NCBI RefSeq assembly: GCF_001013475.1
Contig: NZ_JZEF01000004.1
Span: 432,235-496,234 of the forward strand
Origin: Xanthomonas arboricola pv. juglandis
GTDB taxonomy: Bacteria > Pseudomonadota > Gammaproteobacteria > Xanthomonadales > Xanthomonadaceae
Length of the DNA stretch: 64,000 nucleotides
Direction: 5' to 3'
In this document: positions 8,299-17,521 of the stretch, piece by piece
Layout of the letters: each line of letters starts with the position of its first letter
Numbering within the stretch: position 1 is the stretch's first letter
The notes under the pieces: generated by a model
Database searches by the model: none
What the model saw: only the letters and a program-made list of their open reading frames with translations
What the model was told of the DNA's origin: nothing
Program-made: the position numbers and the translations under genes

Positions 8299-10182
8299 GT
8301 GATCGACAAGAATTTCCGTCTCTCCCCGCTGACCGGCGCCATCCTGATGATGGCACTCGGTGCATCGGGCACGCTCGCTGCTGCCCCGAAACTGCTGGTC
8401 AAGGAACCGACCCAGGCAGCATCGGCCGGCGCTGCGTTCAGTAGCCGCCTGATCGTGCGCTACAAGGACAACACTGCTGCCGCGACCGATCGCGCCAGCA
8501 AGCTGAGCGCGGTGCAGGCCGCGGTCGGCCGTGTCGGTGCGAGCACCGGCGCACGCAGCAGCGCAGCCGCCGCCAAGGCGACGTATGTGCGCAAGCTCGG
8601 CATCGGCTCGGACCTGATCAAGCTGTCCAGCACGCTGACCACAGCCCAGGTCGACAAGGTAGTGGTCGAGCTCAAAAACGACCCGTCCGTGGCCGACGTG
8701 CAGATCGATCGCATGCTGCGCCCGGTCGACATCAAGAAGAGCGTTGCCGCCACCGACGTGACCCCGCAACTGGTCCCCAATGACCCGTTGTACGCGCAGT
8801 ACCAGTGGCATCTGAGCAACCCCAACGGCGGCATCAATGCGCCGGCCGCATGGGATCTGTCGCAGGGTGCAGGCGTGGTGGTGGCAGTGCTGGATACCGG
8901 CATCCTGCCGGGCCATCCGGACTTTGCCGGCAACCTGCTGCAGGGTTACGACTTCATCACCGATGCCGAAGTCTCGCGTCGTCCCACCGATGCCCGCGTG
9001 CCGGGCGCGCTGGATTACGGCGACTGGGAAGAGGCCGACAACGTCTGCTATGACGGCTCGGTGGCACAGGAAAGCTCCTGGCACGGCACCCACGTCTCGG
9101 GCACCGTGGCCGAGGCGACCAATAACGGCGTAGGCATGGCTGGCGTGGCGCCGAAGGCGACCATCCTGCCGGTGCGCGTGCTCGGCCGTTGCGGCGGCTA
9201 CACCTCCGACATCGCCGATGCGATCGTCTGGGCGTCCGGCGGCACGGTCGCTGGCGTGCCGGCCAACACCAACCCGGCCGAGGTGATCAACATGAGCCTG
9301 GGCGGCGGCGAGCCCTGCGATTCGGCCACCCAGCTGGCGATCAACGGCGCGGTCGCGCGCGGCACCACCGTGGTGGTAGCGGCCGGCAACAGCGGCGAAG
9401 ATGCGGCCAACCATTCGCCGGCCAGCTGCAACAACACCATCACCGTGGGTGCCACGCGCATCACCGGCGGCATCACCTACTACTCCAACTACGGCAGCAA
9501 GGTCGACCTGTCCGGCCCGGGCGGCGGTGGCAGCGTGGACGGCAATCCGGGCGGTTACATCTGGCAGGCCGGCTACACCGGTGCGACCACGCCGACCTCG
9601 GGAACCTATACCTATATGGGCTTGGGTGGCACCTCAATGGCATCGCCGCACGTGGCCGGTGTCGTCGCCCTGGTGCAGAGCGCGGCGATCGGTCTGGGGG
9701 ATGGCCCGCTGACCCCGGCCGCGGTGGAAGCCCTGCTCAAGCAGACCAGCCGTCGCTTCCCCGTGACCCCGCCGGCCAGCACCCCGATCGGCAGCGGCAT
9801 CGTCGATGCCAAGGCCGCGCTGGAAGCGGTGTTGGTGGAGCCCTGCGATCCGGCCACCGAGAGCTGCGCGCCGACCGCCATCGCCCTGACCAACAAGGCC
9901 CCGCTGACCGGCCTGAGCGGTGCTTACGCCAGTTCCACGCTGTACAGCTTCGAAGCCAAGGCCGGTGCCGTGCTCAGCTTCATGACCTATGGCGGCACCG
10001 GCGATGTGTCGGTGTACGTCAGCCATGAAGCCGAGCCCAGCGCCACCAGTTACGACGCCAAGTCGACCCGCCCGGGCAACAGCGAAACCGTGCGTTTCAC
10101 CGCCCCTAAGGCCGGCACCTACTACATCAAGTTGGTGGGCGCTGCCGACTACGCGAAGCTGACGCTCGTCGCACGACAGTAA
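8299..10182 (+). CDS. Secreted subtilisin-like serine protease (S8) with PPC domain
   Basis: Complete 627-residue extracellular subtilase. The start is GTG at 8299, preceded by GAAGAGGA at about 8284-8291, and gives an N-terminal signal peptide (hydrophobic run around residues 10-28, ending ASGTLAAA). A propeptide-like region covers roughly residues 45-145. The catalytic triad is visible: Asp199 in VAVLDTGI, His262 in HGTHVSGT and Ser446 in GTSMASPHVAG. The last about 100 residues match a PPC-type beta domain (KAGTYYIKLVG) often removed during maturation. It is a paralogue of the truncated protease at 1-738. Its position directly before xpsE makes it a good candidate substrate of the Xps type II machine; that is inference from context. 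A strong terminator follows at 10202-10236. Confidence 0.95.
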   Translation: MIDKNFRLSPLTGAILMMALGASGTLAAAPKLLVKEPTQAASAGAAFSSRLIVRYKDNTAAATDRASKLSAVQAAVGRVGASTGARSSAAAAKATYVRKLGIGSDLIKLSSTLTTAQVDKVVVELKNDPSVADVQIDRMLRPVDIKKSVAATDVTPQLVPNDPLYAQYQWHLSNPNGGINAPAAWDLSQGAGVVVAVLDTGILPGHPDFAGNLLQGYDFITDAEVSRRPTDARVPGALDYGDWEEADNVCYDGSVAQESSWHGTHVSGTVAEATNNGVGMAGVAPKATILPVRVLGRCGGYTSDIADAIVWASGGTVAGVPANTNPAEVINMSLGGGEPCDSATQLAINGAVARGTTVVVAAGNSGEDAANHSPASCNNTITVGATRITGGITYYSNYGSKVDLSGPGGGGSVDGNPGGYIWQAGYTGATTPTSGTYTYMGLGGTSMASPHVAGVVALVQSAAIGLGDGPLTPAAVEALLKQTSRRFPVTPPASTPIGSGIVDAKAALEAVLVEPCDPATESCAPTAIALTNKAPLTGLSGAYASSTLYSFEAKAGAVLSFMTYGGTGDVSVYVSHEAEPSATSYDAKSTRPGNSETVRFTAPKAGTYYIKLVGAADYAKLTLVARQ

Positions 10183-10201
10183 GCCGTTCCATAGTGTGAC
10201 C

Positions 10202-10236
10202 GATGCCCCCGGCCAACCACCGGGGGCATCGTTTTT
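10202..10236 (+). terminator. Rho-independent terminator after the subtilase
   Basis: A perfect 11-bp stem (10202-10212 with 10220-10230) has a 7-nt loop and is followed by GTTTTT at 10231-10236. It starts 20 nt after the stop codon and separates the protease from the xps operon. Confidence 0.92.
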
Positions 10237-10311
10237 CAGGACGATTCAGATGCGTACGGTTGATCGTCGCGGCAAACTGCTACAGTCGGCGCCGGACCAG
10301 TGGAGACGAGT

Positions 10312-12039
10312 GTGAACGCGGTTGCCGTCGATCCAATTGAGCATCGCAGTGCGGAGACACGCATCGTCGAAGCGCTGCTTGAACGCCGTCGTCTGAAAGA
10401 CACCGATCTGCTGCGCGCGCGCCAGTTGCAGAACGAATCCGGTATGGGCCTGCTGGCCTTGCTGGGCCGTCTGGGCCTGGTGTCCGAACGCGATCATGCG
10501 GAGACCTGCGCCGATGTGCTGGGTCTGCCGCTGGTGGATGCACGCCAGCTCGGCGATACCCCACCGGAAATGCTGCCGGAAGTGCAGGGGCTGTCGCTGC
10601 GCTTCCTCAAACAATTTCATCTATGCCCGGTCGGCGAACGCGATGGCCGGCTGGAGTTGTGGATCGCCGATCCCTATGACGATTACGCGATCGACGCGGT
10701 GCGGCTTGCGACCGGTTGCCCGTTGCTGCTGCAGGTCGGCCTGCGCTCGGAAATCGATGACCTGATCGAGCGCTGGTACGGCCAGGGCCGCAGCGCGATG
10801 GGCACCATCGTGGAAACCGCCGATGGCGATGCCAACAGCAGCGACGATATCGAAGCGCTGCGCGATCTGGCGTCCGAAGCGCCGGTGATCCGGCTGGTCA
10901 ATCTGGTGATCCAGCACGCGGTGGAGCTGCGCGCATCGGACATCCATATCGAACCGTTCGAAAGCCGGCTCAAGGTGCGTTACCGCGTGGACGGCGTGCT
11001 GGTGGAAGGCGAAAGCCCGCCGGCCAAGCTCACCGCCGCGGTGATCAGCCGCATCAAGATCATGGCCAAGCTCAACATCGCCGAACGCCGGCTGCCGCAG
11101 GACGGCCGCATCATGTTGCGCGTGCAGGGCAAGGAGCTGGATCTGCGTGTCAGCACCGTGCCCACCGCGCACGGCGAGAGCGTGGTGATGCGCCTGCTCG
11201 ATCGCGAAACGGTGGTGTTCGACTTCTACAAGCTCGGCTTCACCGAAGAGTTTCTGCCGCAGTTCCGCAAGGTGCTGGAGCAACCGCACGGCATCATGCT
11301 GGTGACCGGCCCGACCGGTTCGGGCAAGACCACCACGCTGTACACCGCGTTGAGCCAGCTCAACACCTCGGACGTGAAAATCATCACCGTCGAAGACCCG
11401 GTGGAATACCAGATCGAAGGCATCAACCAGATCCAGGCCAAACCGCAGATCGGGCTGGATTTTGCCAACGCGCTGCGCAGCATCGTGCGTCAGGATCCGG
11501 ACATCATCATGATCGGCGAAATGCGCGATCTGGAAACCGCGCGCATCGCGATCCAGTCCGCGCTCACCGGCCATCTGGTGCTGTCCACGCTGCACACCAA
11601 CAACGCGGCCGGCGGTATTACCCGTCTGCTCGACATGGGTGTGGAAGACTATCTGCTCACCTCCACCATCAACGGCATCCTGGCGCAGCGCTTGGTGCGC
11701 AAACTCGACCTGGCCAACGCCGAGCGTTATCTGGCATCGCCGGAAGAGATCGAACGCTTCAACCTGCGCCGGCTGCAACCGGACGGCGAGATTTACCTGT
11801 ATCGTCCGCGTGCCTCGGCTGCCGCGCCGACCGGTTACCTGGGCCGCACCACCATCGTCGAATTCCTGGTGATGAACGACGAATTGCGGCGCGCGGTGAT
11901 GCGTCGCGCCGGCATGGGCGAGATCGAACAACTGGCCCGCAAGGCCGGCATGCGCACCATGTACGAGGACGGCCTGTCCAAGGCCTTGCGCGGCGAGACC
12001 ACCATCGAAGAAGTGCTGCGCGTGACGGAGGATGCGTGA
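10312..12039 (+). CDS. xpsE: Type II secretion ATPase XpsE (GspE)
   Basis: Cytoplasmic hexameric ATPase that drives pseudopilus assembly in the type II secretion system. I chose GTG at 10312 because GGAG lies 6 nt before it; a second in-frame GTG at 10300 would add four residues. The product has 575 residues. The N-terminal domain (about residues 1-150) is the XpsL-binding type. Walker A is GPTGSGKTTT at about residues 333-342, the Walker B region is DIIMIGEMRD at about 397-406, and the His box LSTLHTNNA follows near residue 425. The tetracysteine zinc motif seen in many GspE proteins between the Walker B region and the C terminus is absent here: no CxxC pairs occur. It is the first gene of the xps operon and is separated from xpsF by 175 nt that contain a heptamer repeat. 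Confidence 0.97.
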   Translation: MNAVAVDPIEHRSAETRIVEALLERRRLKDTDLLRARQLQNESGMGLLALLGRLGLVSERDHAETCADVLGLPLVDARQLGDTPPEMLPEVQGLSLRFLKQFHLCPVGERDGRLELWIADPYDDYAIDAVRLATGCPLLLQVGLRSEIDDLIERWYGQGRSAMGTIVETADGDANSSDDIEALRDLASEAPVIRLVNLVIQHAVELRASDIHIEPFESRLKVRYRVDGVLVEGESPPAKLTAAVISRIKIMAKLNIAERRLPQDGRIMLRVQGKELDLRVSTVPTAHGESVVMRLLDRETVVFDFYKLGFTEEFLPQFRKVLEQPHGIMLVTGPTGSGKTTTLYTALSQLNTSDVKIITVEDPVEYQIEGINQIQAKPQIGLDFANALRSIVRQDPDIIMIGEMRDLETARIAIQSALTGHLVLSTLHTNNAAGGITRLLDMGVEDYLLTSTINGILAQRLVRKLDLANAERYLASPEEIERFNLRRLQPDGEIYLYRPRASAAAPTGYLGRTTIVEFLVMNDELRRAVMRRAGMGEIEQLARKAGMRTMYEDGLSKALRGETTIEEVLRVTEDA

Positions 12040-12167
12040 GAGTCAACGGAGCCACAGCGAGCATCGGATGCTCAGGATCGGAAGATAAGCAGAGCAGCGT
12101 CCTGGCAATGCGTTGTGCACGCGCACAGCTGCGCCCACTCGCGCCAACGCAGCGCAGGCTCCTGCTT

Positions 12168-12202
12168 TTCCCGATTCCCGGTTCCCGAATCCCCACTCCC
12201 GG
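12168..12202. repeat. Dispersed GATTCCC/GAATCCC heptamer repeat between xpsE and xpsF
   Basis: Imperfect tandem copies of the heptamers GATTCCC, GGTTCCC and GAATCCC end 12 nt before the xpsF start codon. The same family recurs at 50417, 54934 and 62766. Here it interrupts an otherwise tightly packed operon and lies where the xpsF ribosome-binding site would be. Confidence 0.6.
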
Positions 12203-12214
12203 CCGTCCAGCCTG

Positions 12215-13432
12215 ATGCCCCTGTACCGCTACAAAGCGCTCGACGCCCATGGCGAAATGCTCGATGGCCAGATGGAAGCGGCCAGCGACGCGGACGTTGC
12301 GCTGCGCCTGCAGGAGCAGGGCCACCTGCCGGTGGAAACGCGCTTGGCCACCGGCGAAAACGACTCGCCGTCGCTGCGCATGCTGCTGCGCAAGAAGCCG
12401 TTCGACAACGCCGCACTGGTGCAGTTCACCCAGCAGTTGTCCACGCTGATCGGGGCCGGCCAGCCGCTGGACCGTGCGTTGTCGATCCTGATGGATCTGC
12501 CCGAAGACGACAAAAGCCGGCGGGTGATCGGCGATGTGCGCGACACCGTGCGTGGCGGCGCGCCGCTGTCTTCGGCACTGGAACGCCAGCACGGGCTGTT
12601 TTCCAAGCTCTACATCAATATGGTGCGTGCGGGCGAAGCCGGCGGCAGCATGCAGGACACGCTGCAGCGCCTGGCCGATTACCTGGAGCGCAGCCGTGCG
12701 CTGCGCGGCAAGGTGATCAACGCATTGATCTATCCGGCGATCCTGCTGGCGGTGGTGGGCTGCGCGCTGCTGTTCCTGCTCGGCTATGTGGTGCCGCAGT
12801 TCGCGCAGATGTACGAAAGCCTGGACGTGGCCTTGCCGTGGTTCACCCAGGCGGTATTGAGCGTGGGCCTGCTGGTGCGCGACTGGTGGCTGGTGTTGAT
12901 CGTGGTGCCGGGCGTGCTGGGGCTGTGGCTGGATCGCAAGCGCCGCAATGCCGCGTTCCGTGCCGCGCTGGATGAGTGGTTGCTGCGGCAGAAAGTGGTC
13001 GGCAGCCTGATCGCGCGCCTGGAAACCGCACGGCTGACGCGCACGCTGGGCACCTTGCTGCGTAACGGCGTGCCGCTGCTGGCGGCAATCGGCATTGCGC
13101 GCAACGTGATGTCCAATGTGGCGCTGGTCGAGGATGTCGACGCTGCGGCCGACGACGTCAAGAACGGCCATGGCCTGGCGATGTCGCTGGCACGCGGCAA
13201 GCGCTTCCCGCGGCTGGCCCTGCAGATGATCCAGGTCGGCGAAGAATCGGGCGCCCTGGACACGATGCTGCTCAAGACCGCCGACACCTTCGAGCTGGAA
13301 ACCGCGCAAGCCATCGACCGCGCGCTGGCCGCGCTGGTGCCGTTGATCACGCTGGTGCTGGCCTCGGTGGTGGGGCTTGTCATCATTTCGGTGCTGGTGC
13401 CGCTGTATGACCTGACCAATGCCATCGGATAA
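12215..13432 (+). CDS. xpsF: Type II secretion inner-membrane platform protein XpsF (GspF)
   Basis: Polytopic inner-membrane protein of the secretion platform that couples the XpsE ATPase to the pseudopilus. The start at 12215 gives MPLYRYKALDAHGEMLDGQ, the standard GspF N terminus, and a product of 405 residues, the expected length; the upstream in-frame ATG at 12113 would add 34 residues translated from repeat DNA. Two T2SSF domains are visible, with hydrophobic segments near residues 170-195, 220-245 and 375-400 (LVIISVLVPLYDLTNAIG at the end). No clear Shine-Dalgarno sequence precedes the start because the heptamer repeat abuts it, so translation initiation may be weak or coupled. Confidence 0.96.
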   Translation: MPLYRYKALDAHGEMLDGQMEAASDADVALRLQEQGHLPVETRLATGENDSPSLRMLLRKKPFDNAALVQFTQQLSTLIGAGQPLDRALSILMDLPEDDKSRRVIGDVRDTVRGGAPLSSALERQHGLFSKLYINMVRAGEAGGSMQDTLQRLADYLERSRALRGKVINALIYPAILLAVVGCALLFLLGYVVPQFAQMYESLDVALPWFTQAVLSVGLLVRDWWLVLIVVPGVLGLWLDRKRRNAAFRAALDEWLLRQKVVGSLIARLETARLTRTLGTLLRNGVPLLAAIGIARNVMSNVALVEDVDAAADDVKNGHGLAMSLARGKRFPRLALQMIQVGEESGALDTMLLKTADTFELETAQAIDRALAALVPLITLVLASVVGLVIISVLVPLYDLTNAIG

Positions 13433-13555
13433 CGTGGCGGCGGATTCACAACAACTTTCCGGTGACCGCGCGACACCCATGCGGGAACCATTGCAATGCC
13501 CGCCGTGTCATCTTCTGGCGGCAGCATCTTTCATCGACGTGCAAGGAAATCGTTC

Positions 13556-13987
13556 ATGATCAAGCGCTCCATCACCCGTAGTCCGTCGCGTGCAGGCCAG
13601 GCCGGCATGAGCCTGCTGGAAATCATCATCGTCATCGTCCTGATCGGCGCGGTGCTGACCCTGGTCGGCAGCCGTGTGCTCGGTGGTGCCGATCGCGGCA
13701 AGGCCAACCTGGCCAAGTCGCAGATCCAGACCCTGGCCGGCAAGGTCGAGAATTTCCAGCTCGACACCGGCAAGTTGCCGAGCAAGCTCGATGACCTGGT
13801 GACCCAGCCGGGCGGCAGCAGCGGCTGGCTCGGCCCGTATGCCAAGCCGGCCGAACTCAACGACCCGTGGGGCCACACCATCGAATACCGCGCGCCCGGC
13901 GATGGCCAGCCGTTCGATCTGATCAGCCTGGGCAAGGACGGCCGCCCCGGTGGCAGCAGTTACGACGCGGACATCAAGTACCAATAA
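13556..13987 (+). CDS. xpsG: Major pseudopilin XpsG (GspG)
   Basis: Main subunit of the type II pseudopilus, 143 residues from ATG 13556, with AAGGA at 13543-13547. The prepilin peptidase site is AGQAG|MSLLEIIIVIVLIG, so the mature protein begins with Met rather than the usual Phe, with the conserved Glu at +5. The C-terminal half carries the GspG signature (NDPWGHTIEYR, SLGKDGRPGG) that binds calcium in this family. A longer in-frame start at 13496 is unlikely because it would give an atypically long leader. The gap to xpsF is 123 nt. Confidence 0.96.
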   Translation: MIKRSITRSPSRAGQAGMSLLEIIIVIVLIGAVLTLVGSRVLGGADRGKANLAKSQIQTLAGKVENFQLDTGKLPSKLDDLVTQPGGSSGWLGPYAKPAELNDPWGHTIEYRAPGDGQPFDLISLGKDGRPGGSSYDADIKYQ

Positions 13988-13997
13988 GCCGTTCGCC

Positions 13998-14510
13998 ATG
14001 CGCGTTGCGTGTCAGCCGTTGCGTCATCATCCGCATGGAGTGGTCGGCCCTGGTCGTCCCCGCACGCGTGGCAGTTCGTTGCTGGAGATGTTGCTGGTCA
14101 TCGCCCTGATCGCGATGGCCGGCGTATTGGCCGCCGCCGCGCTCAACGGCGGGATCGACGGCATGCGCCTGCGCACCGCCGGCAAGGCGATCGCCTCGCA
14201 GCTGCGCTATACGCGCACCCAGGCGATTGCCACCGGCACGCCGCAGCGGTTTCTGATCGATCCGCAGCAGCGCCGCTGGGAAGCACCCGGCGGCCATCAC
14301 GGCGATCTGCCGTCGTCGCTGGAGGTGCGCTTCACCGGCGCGCGGCAGGTGCAGTCGCGGCAGGATCAGGGCGCCATCCAGTTCTTCCCCGATGGCGCCT
14401 CCACCGGCGGGCGCATCGATCTGCGCGTCAAGGACGCGACCTGGCGCGTGGACGTGGGCTGGATCACCGGCGAAGTGCGTTCCGGGCAGTTGCGGACGCC
14501 GGCGCCATGA
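13998..14510 (+). CDS. xpsH: Minor pseudopilin XpsH (GspH)
   Basis: Minor pseudopilin of the pseudopilus tip complex. The start at 13998, 10 nt after xpsG, gives 170 residues. The leader is long and basic, and the cleavage site reads RTRG|SSLLEMLLVIALIAM with Glu at +5 of the mature protein. The remaining sequence forms a beta-rich GspH domain (KAIASQLRYTRTQAIATG is the conserved helix end). The stop codon overlaps the xpsI start by ATGA. Confidence 0.94.
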   Translation: MRVACQPLRHHPHGVVGPGRPRTRGSSLLEMLLVIALIAMAGVLAAAALNGGIDGMRLRTAGKAIASQLRYTRTQAIATGTPQRFLIDPQQRRWEAPGGHHGDLPSSLEVRFTGARQVQSRQDQGAIQFFPDGASTGGRIDLRVKDATWRVDVGWITGEVRSGQLRTPAP

Positions 14511-14923
14511 AGCATCAGCGCGGTTACACGCTGATCGAGGTGATCGTCGCCTTTGCGTTGCTGGCGCTGGCGTTGAGCCTGTTGCTGGGATCGCTGTCCG
14601 GTGCCGCGCGTCAGGTGCGTGCGGCCGACGAGAGCACGCGCGCCACCCTGCATGCGCAATCGTTGCTGGCGGCGCAGGGCATGGATAAACCGCTGGTGCC
14701 CGAGCAGCAGCAAGGCACCTTCGAAGACGGGCATTTCCGCTGGTCGATGGATGTGCGCCCGTACGACGAGCCACGACGCAATCCGCAGGCGCCGATATCC
14801 CCCGGTGCGCACACGTTGCTGCAGCTGACCCTGGTGGTGCGCTGGGGCGAGCAGCCCAATCAGGTCCTGCAGTGGCGCACCTTGCGGCTGGTGGCTGCGG
14901 CGCAGCCGGGCAGCGCGCCATGA
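14507..14923 (+). CDS. xpsI: Minor pseudopilin XpsI (GspI)
   Basis: Minor pseudopilin, 138 residues, translated by coupling through the ATGA overlap with xpsH. The prepilin motif is QRG|YTLIEVIVAFALLALALS with Glu at +5. In GspI homologues this protein initiates the tip complex with J and K. The stop overlaps the xpsJ start by ATGA. Confidence 0.94.
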   Translation: MKHQRGYTLIEVIVAFALLALALSLLLGSLSGAARQVRAADESTRATLHAQSLLAAQGMDKPLVPEQQQGTFEDGHFRWSMDVRPYDEPRRNPQAPISPGAHTLLQLTLVVRWGEQPNQVLQWRTLRLVAAAQPGSAP

Positions 14924-15555
14924 GTCGCTCGCGCAGTGCCGGCTTCACCTTGATCGAAGTGTTGCTGGCGACCATGTTGCTGGTCGGCGGGCTGGCATTG
15001 GCGTTTGCCACCTTGCGCTCGGCCAGTGCGGTCAGCCAGCGCGGCGAGGCGATTGCCCAGCGCAGCGAACGCGTGCGTGCGGTGGAAGAATTCCTGCGCC
15101 GGCGGCTGGCGGCGGCACTGCCGATCGCAATGGGCATCGACCCGCAGAGTCAGCAGCCGATGCTGTTCATCGGCGAGCCGCAGCGTCTGCGTTTTGCCGC
15201 CGATGTGCCGGATTACCTGGGCCGCGGCGGGCCGTACCTACACGATCTGTCGGTGGCCGGCGATGGTGAACAGCGTACGCTGCGGATCGCATTGACCATG
15301 CTGCAATCGGGCAAGTCGATCGAAGAGGGCACCACGCTGCCGCCGGAAACACTCGCCGAAGACGTGCAGCAGGTGAGCTTTCGGTATCGCGGCATGGATC
15401 CGCAGAGCGGCCGCCTGAGCGCATGGTTGCCGCAATGGGAATGGCACGACCGTCTGCCGTTGCTGGTGCGTATCGAGATCCGTAGCGGCGGTGCCGCCTG
15501 GCCGCCGCTGGTGGTGGCCTTGCCGCAATCCAGCAACCCGGGAGCGGGGCAATGA
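14920..15555 (+). CDS. xpsJ: Minor pseudopilin XpsJ (GspJ)
   Basis: Minor pseudopilin, 211 residues, started at the ATGA overlap with xpsI. The cleavage motif is [19 protein letters not shown], a fully canonical Phe+1/Glu+5 site. The periplasmic part includes the GspJ pattern around [12 protein letters not shown] and the terminal LLVRIEI strand. The stop overlaps the xpsK start by ATGA. Confidence 0.95.
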   Translation: MSRSRSAGFTLIEVLLATMLLVGGLALAFATLRSASAVSQRGEAIAQRSERVRAVEEFLRRRLAAALPIAMGIDPQSQQPMLFIGEPQRLRFAADVPDYLGRGGPYLHDLSVAGDGEQRTLRIALTMLQSGKSIEEGTTLPPETLAEDVQQVSFRYRGMDPQSGRLSAWLPQWEWHDRLPLLVRIEIRSGGAAWPPLVVALPQSSNPGAGQ

Positions 15556-16403
15556 GCGCGATGCGCGGTGCCGCGCTGGTGTTGGTGCTGTGGCTGATTG
15601 CGCTGCTCACCGCGATGATCGGCGCATTCGCGCTGACCGCGCGGGTGGAAGCGCTGCAGGGCAGCATGCTGCGCAATGGCGCGCAGGCGCAGGAATACGC
15701 GCGCTCCGGGCTGGAATACGCACTGTCCCGCCTGCAGAGCACCGACACCCAGGCACGCTGGCTTGCAGACGGCCGGCGCTATCGTTGGCAGATGGACGAT
15801 GCCACGGTGGAGATCCGCATTACCGACGAAAGCGGCAAGGTGGACTTGAACATGGCCGAGCCCGCGCTGCTGGCTGGACTGGTACGCGCGGTCGGTGGCG
15901 AACAGGGCCGCGATACGCGCATTGCCGGCGCGATCGTCGACTGGCGCGATGGCGATTCGCTCAGCCAGCCCGGCGGTGGCGCGGAAGACCGCGATTATGC
16001 CGATGCCGGATTGCCGTACGGTGCCAAGGATGGCCCGTTCGAAACGTTGGGCGAGTTGCGCCTGGTGCTGGGAATGGATGGCGAGCTGTATCGCAAGCTG
16101 TTGCCCAACCTCACCCTGTACAGCGGACGCTCGCGCCCCGAAGCGCGTTTTGCGCCGGGCCCGGTGCTGACCGCGATGGGCCTGGATGCGCGGCAACTGC
16201 TGGCCCAGCGTGACGCGCCGCCGGGTTTGCCGGGCAGCGAGGCGACGGTTGGTGGGTCGGACACTTATAGTATCGAGAGCCGGGCGCGACTGAGTCAGGG
16301 ACGCGAGGCTGTGTTGCGGGCGGTGGTCTCCACCAGTGCGTCCGCATTACCTGGGTCGGCATATACCGTGTTGCGTTGGGAAGAGGGAGCAGCAGTGCAA
16401 TGA
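15552..16403 (+). CDS. xpsK: Minor pseudopilin XpsK (GspK)
   Basis: Pseudopilus tip protein of 283 residues. The N terminus [19 protein letters not shown] has a prepilin-like leader after which the usual Glu+5 is missing, as is normal for GspK. The periplasmic part contains helix-hairpin-like segments ([18 protein letters not shown], then a second near [13 protein letters not shown]) typical of the family. Coupled to xpsJ and xpsL by ATGA overlaps. Confidence 0.94.
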   Translation: MSAMRGAALVLVLWLIALLTAMIGAFALTARVEALQGSMLRNGAQAQEYARSGLEYALSRLQSTDTQARWLADGRRYRWQMDDATVEIRITDESGKVDLNMAEPALLAGLVRAVGGEQGRDTRIAGAIVDWRDGDSLSQPGGGAEDRDYADAGLPYGAKDGPFETLGELRLVLGMDGELYRKLLPNLTLYSGRSRPEARFAPGPVLTAMGLDARQLLAQRDAPPGLPGSEATVGGSDTYSIESRARLSQGREAVLRAVVSTSASALPGSAYTVLRWEEGAAVQ

Positions 16404-17521
16404 CCGCATGGCGGGACACCTTGGGTCGTATCGGCGTACGCGCCATGCCGGGAGCCGGAGGCTTCTGGCGTTGGTGGCAACAATCGCTGCTGGCCTGGCT
16501 GCCGCAGCGCTGGCAATGGCAGTTGGGCCTGTCGCCGTCGCGGCTGTTGTTGCAGCCCGATGGGCAGGCGTTGCAGTTGCTGCGTCAGCGCGATCACAGC
16601 AGCGAGACCATCGCCAGCCTGCCGTGGCCGGTGCAGCCGCAGGAAGTCCATGCCTTGCTGCCGACCGCGCTGGAAGGCCTGCCGCGGCATTGGCTGCTGC
16701 CGGCCGCGCATGCCTTGCGTCGTCCGTTGCGCCTGCCTGCTGCGGCAGCGGCGCGCCTGCAGGATGTGGCGCGCTTCGAGATCGATCGGCAAACCCCGTT
16801 CACTGCCGACCAGGTGTACTTCGATGCGCGCGTGCTGGACGTGCGCGAAGACGGCCAGCTCGATGCCGAACTGGTGGTGGTGCCGCGGCGCCTGATCGAT
16901 GGCTCGGACGGCGTGCCCGACGCATGGGCCAGCGCCTTGTCCGGCATCGATGTCGCCGATGCGCAGGGGCTGCCACTGGGCGTGAACCTGCTGCCGCCGG
17001 CACGGCGGTTGCGGCGCAGCGACCCGATGCAGCGCTGGAATCTGTTGCTCACCGCCGCCGCACTGGTGCTGCTGGCGGTGGCCGGCTGGCTGCTGCTGGA
17101 CAACCGCCGCCAGGCCGCCGACGACTTGCGTGCCAAGGTGCAGGCCAACGCCGCGCGTGCGCGCCAGGTCGCCGCCGAACGCCAGCAATTGCTGGATCTG
17201 GTCGAAGGGGCCAACTTCTTCCAGCAGCAACGCGCCACCCGCCCCACCTCGGTGGAAATCTGGGACGAGCTGAGCCGGCGTCTGCCGGGCGGCACCTACC
17301 TGGAAAAATTTTCGGTCGAAGGTGGGCAATTGCAGTTGATCGGCTTGAGCAACGAAGCCTCCTCGCTGGTGCGGCGCCTGGAAGGCTCGCCGCTGTGGCG
17401 CACGCCCTCGCTGACCGGCGTGCTGCAGAGCGATGCCGGTCGCAACGTGGACCGCTTCACCATCACCGCCGAACTGGCCGGCCCCGATGCCAAGGAGGCG
17501 GCCGATGCCACGCAGCGTTAA
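16400..17521 (+). CDS. xpsL: Type II secretion platform protein XpsL (GspL)
   Basis: Bitopic inner-membrane protein of 373 residues that links the XpsE ATPase to the platform. Start at 16400 by ATGA overlap with xpsK. The N-terminal cytoplasmic part (about residues 1-215) is the XpsE-binding domain. One transmembrane helix ([18 protein letters not shown]) follows at about residues 215-232, then a periplasmic coiled coil and a small ferredoxin-like domain. It ends 17 nt inside xpsM. Confidence 0.93.
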   Translation: MTAWRDTLGRIGVRAMPGAGGFWRWWQQSLLAWLPQRWQWQLGLSPSRLLLQPDGQALQLLRQRDHSSETIASLPWPVQPQEVHALLPTALEGLPRHWLLPAAHALRRPLRLPAAAAARLQDVARFEIDRQTPFTADQVYFDARVLDVREDGQLDAELVVVPRRLIDGSDGVPDAWASALSGIDVADAQGLPLGVNLLPPARRLRRSDPMQRWNLLLTAAALVLLAVAGWLLLDNRRQAADDLRAKVQANAARARQVAAERQQLLDLVEGANFFQQQRATRPTSVEIWDELSRRLPGGTYLEKFSVEGGQLQLIGLSNEASSLVRRLEGSPLWRTPSLTGVLQSDAGRNVDRFTITAELAGPDAKEAADATQR

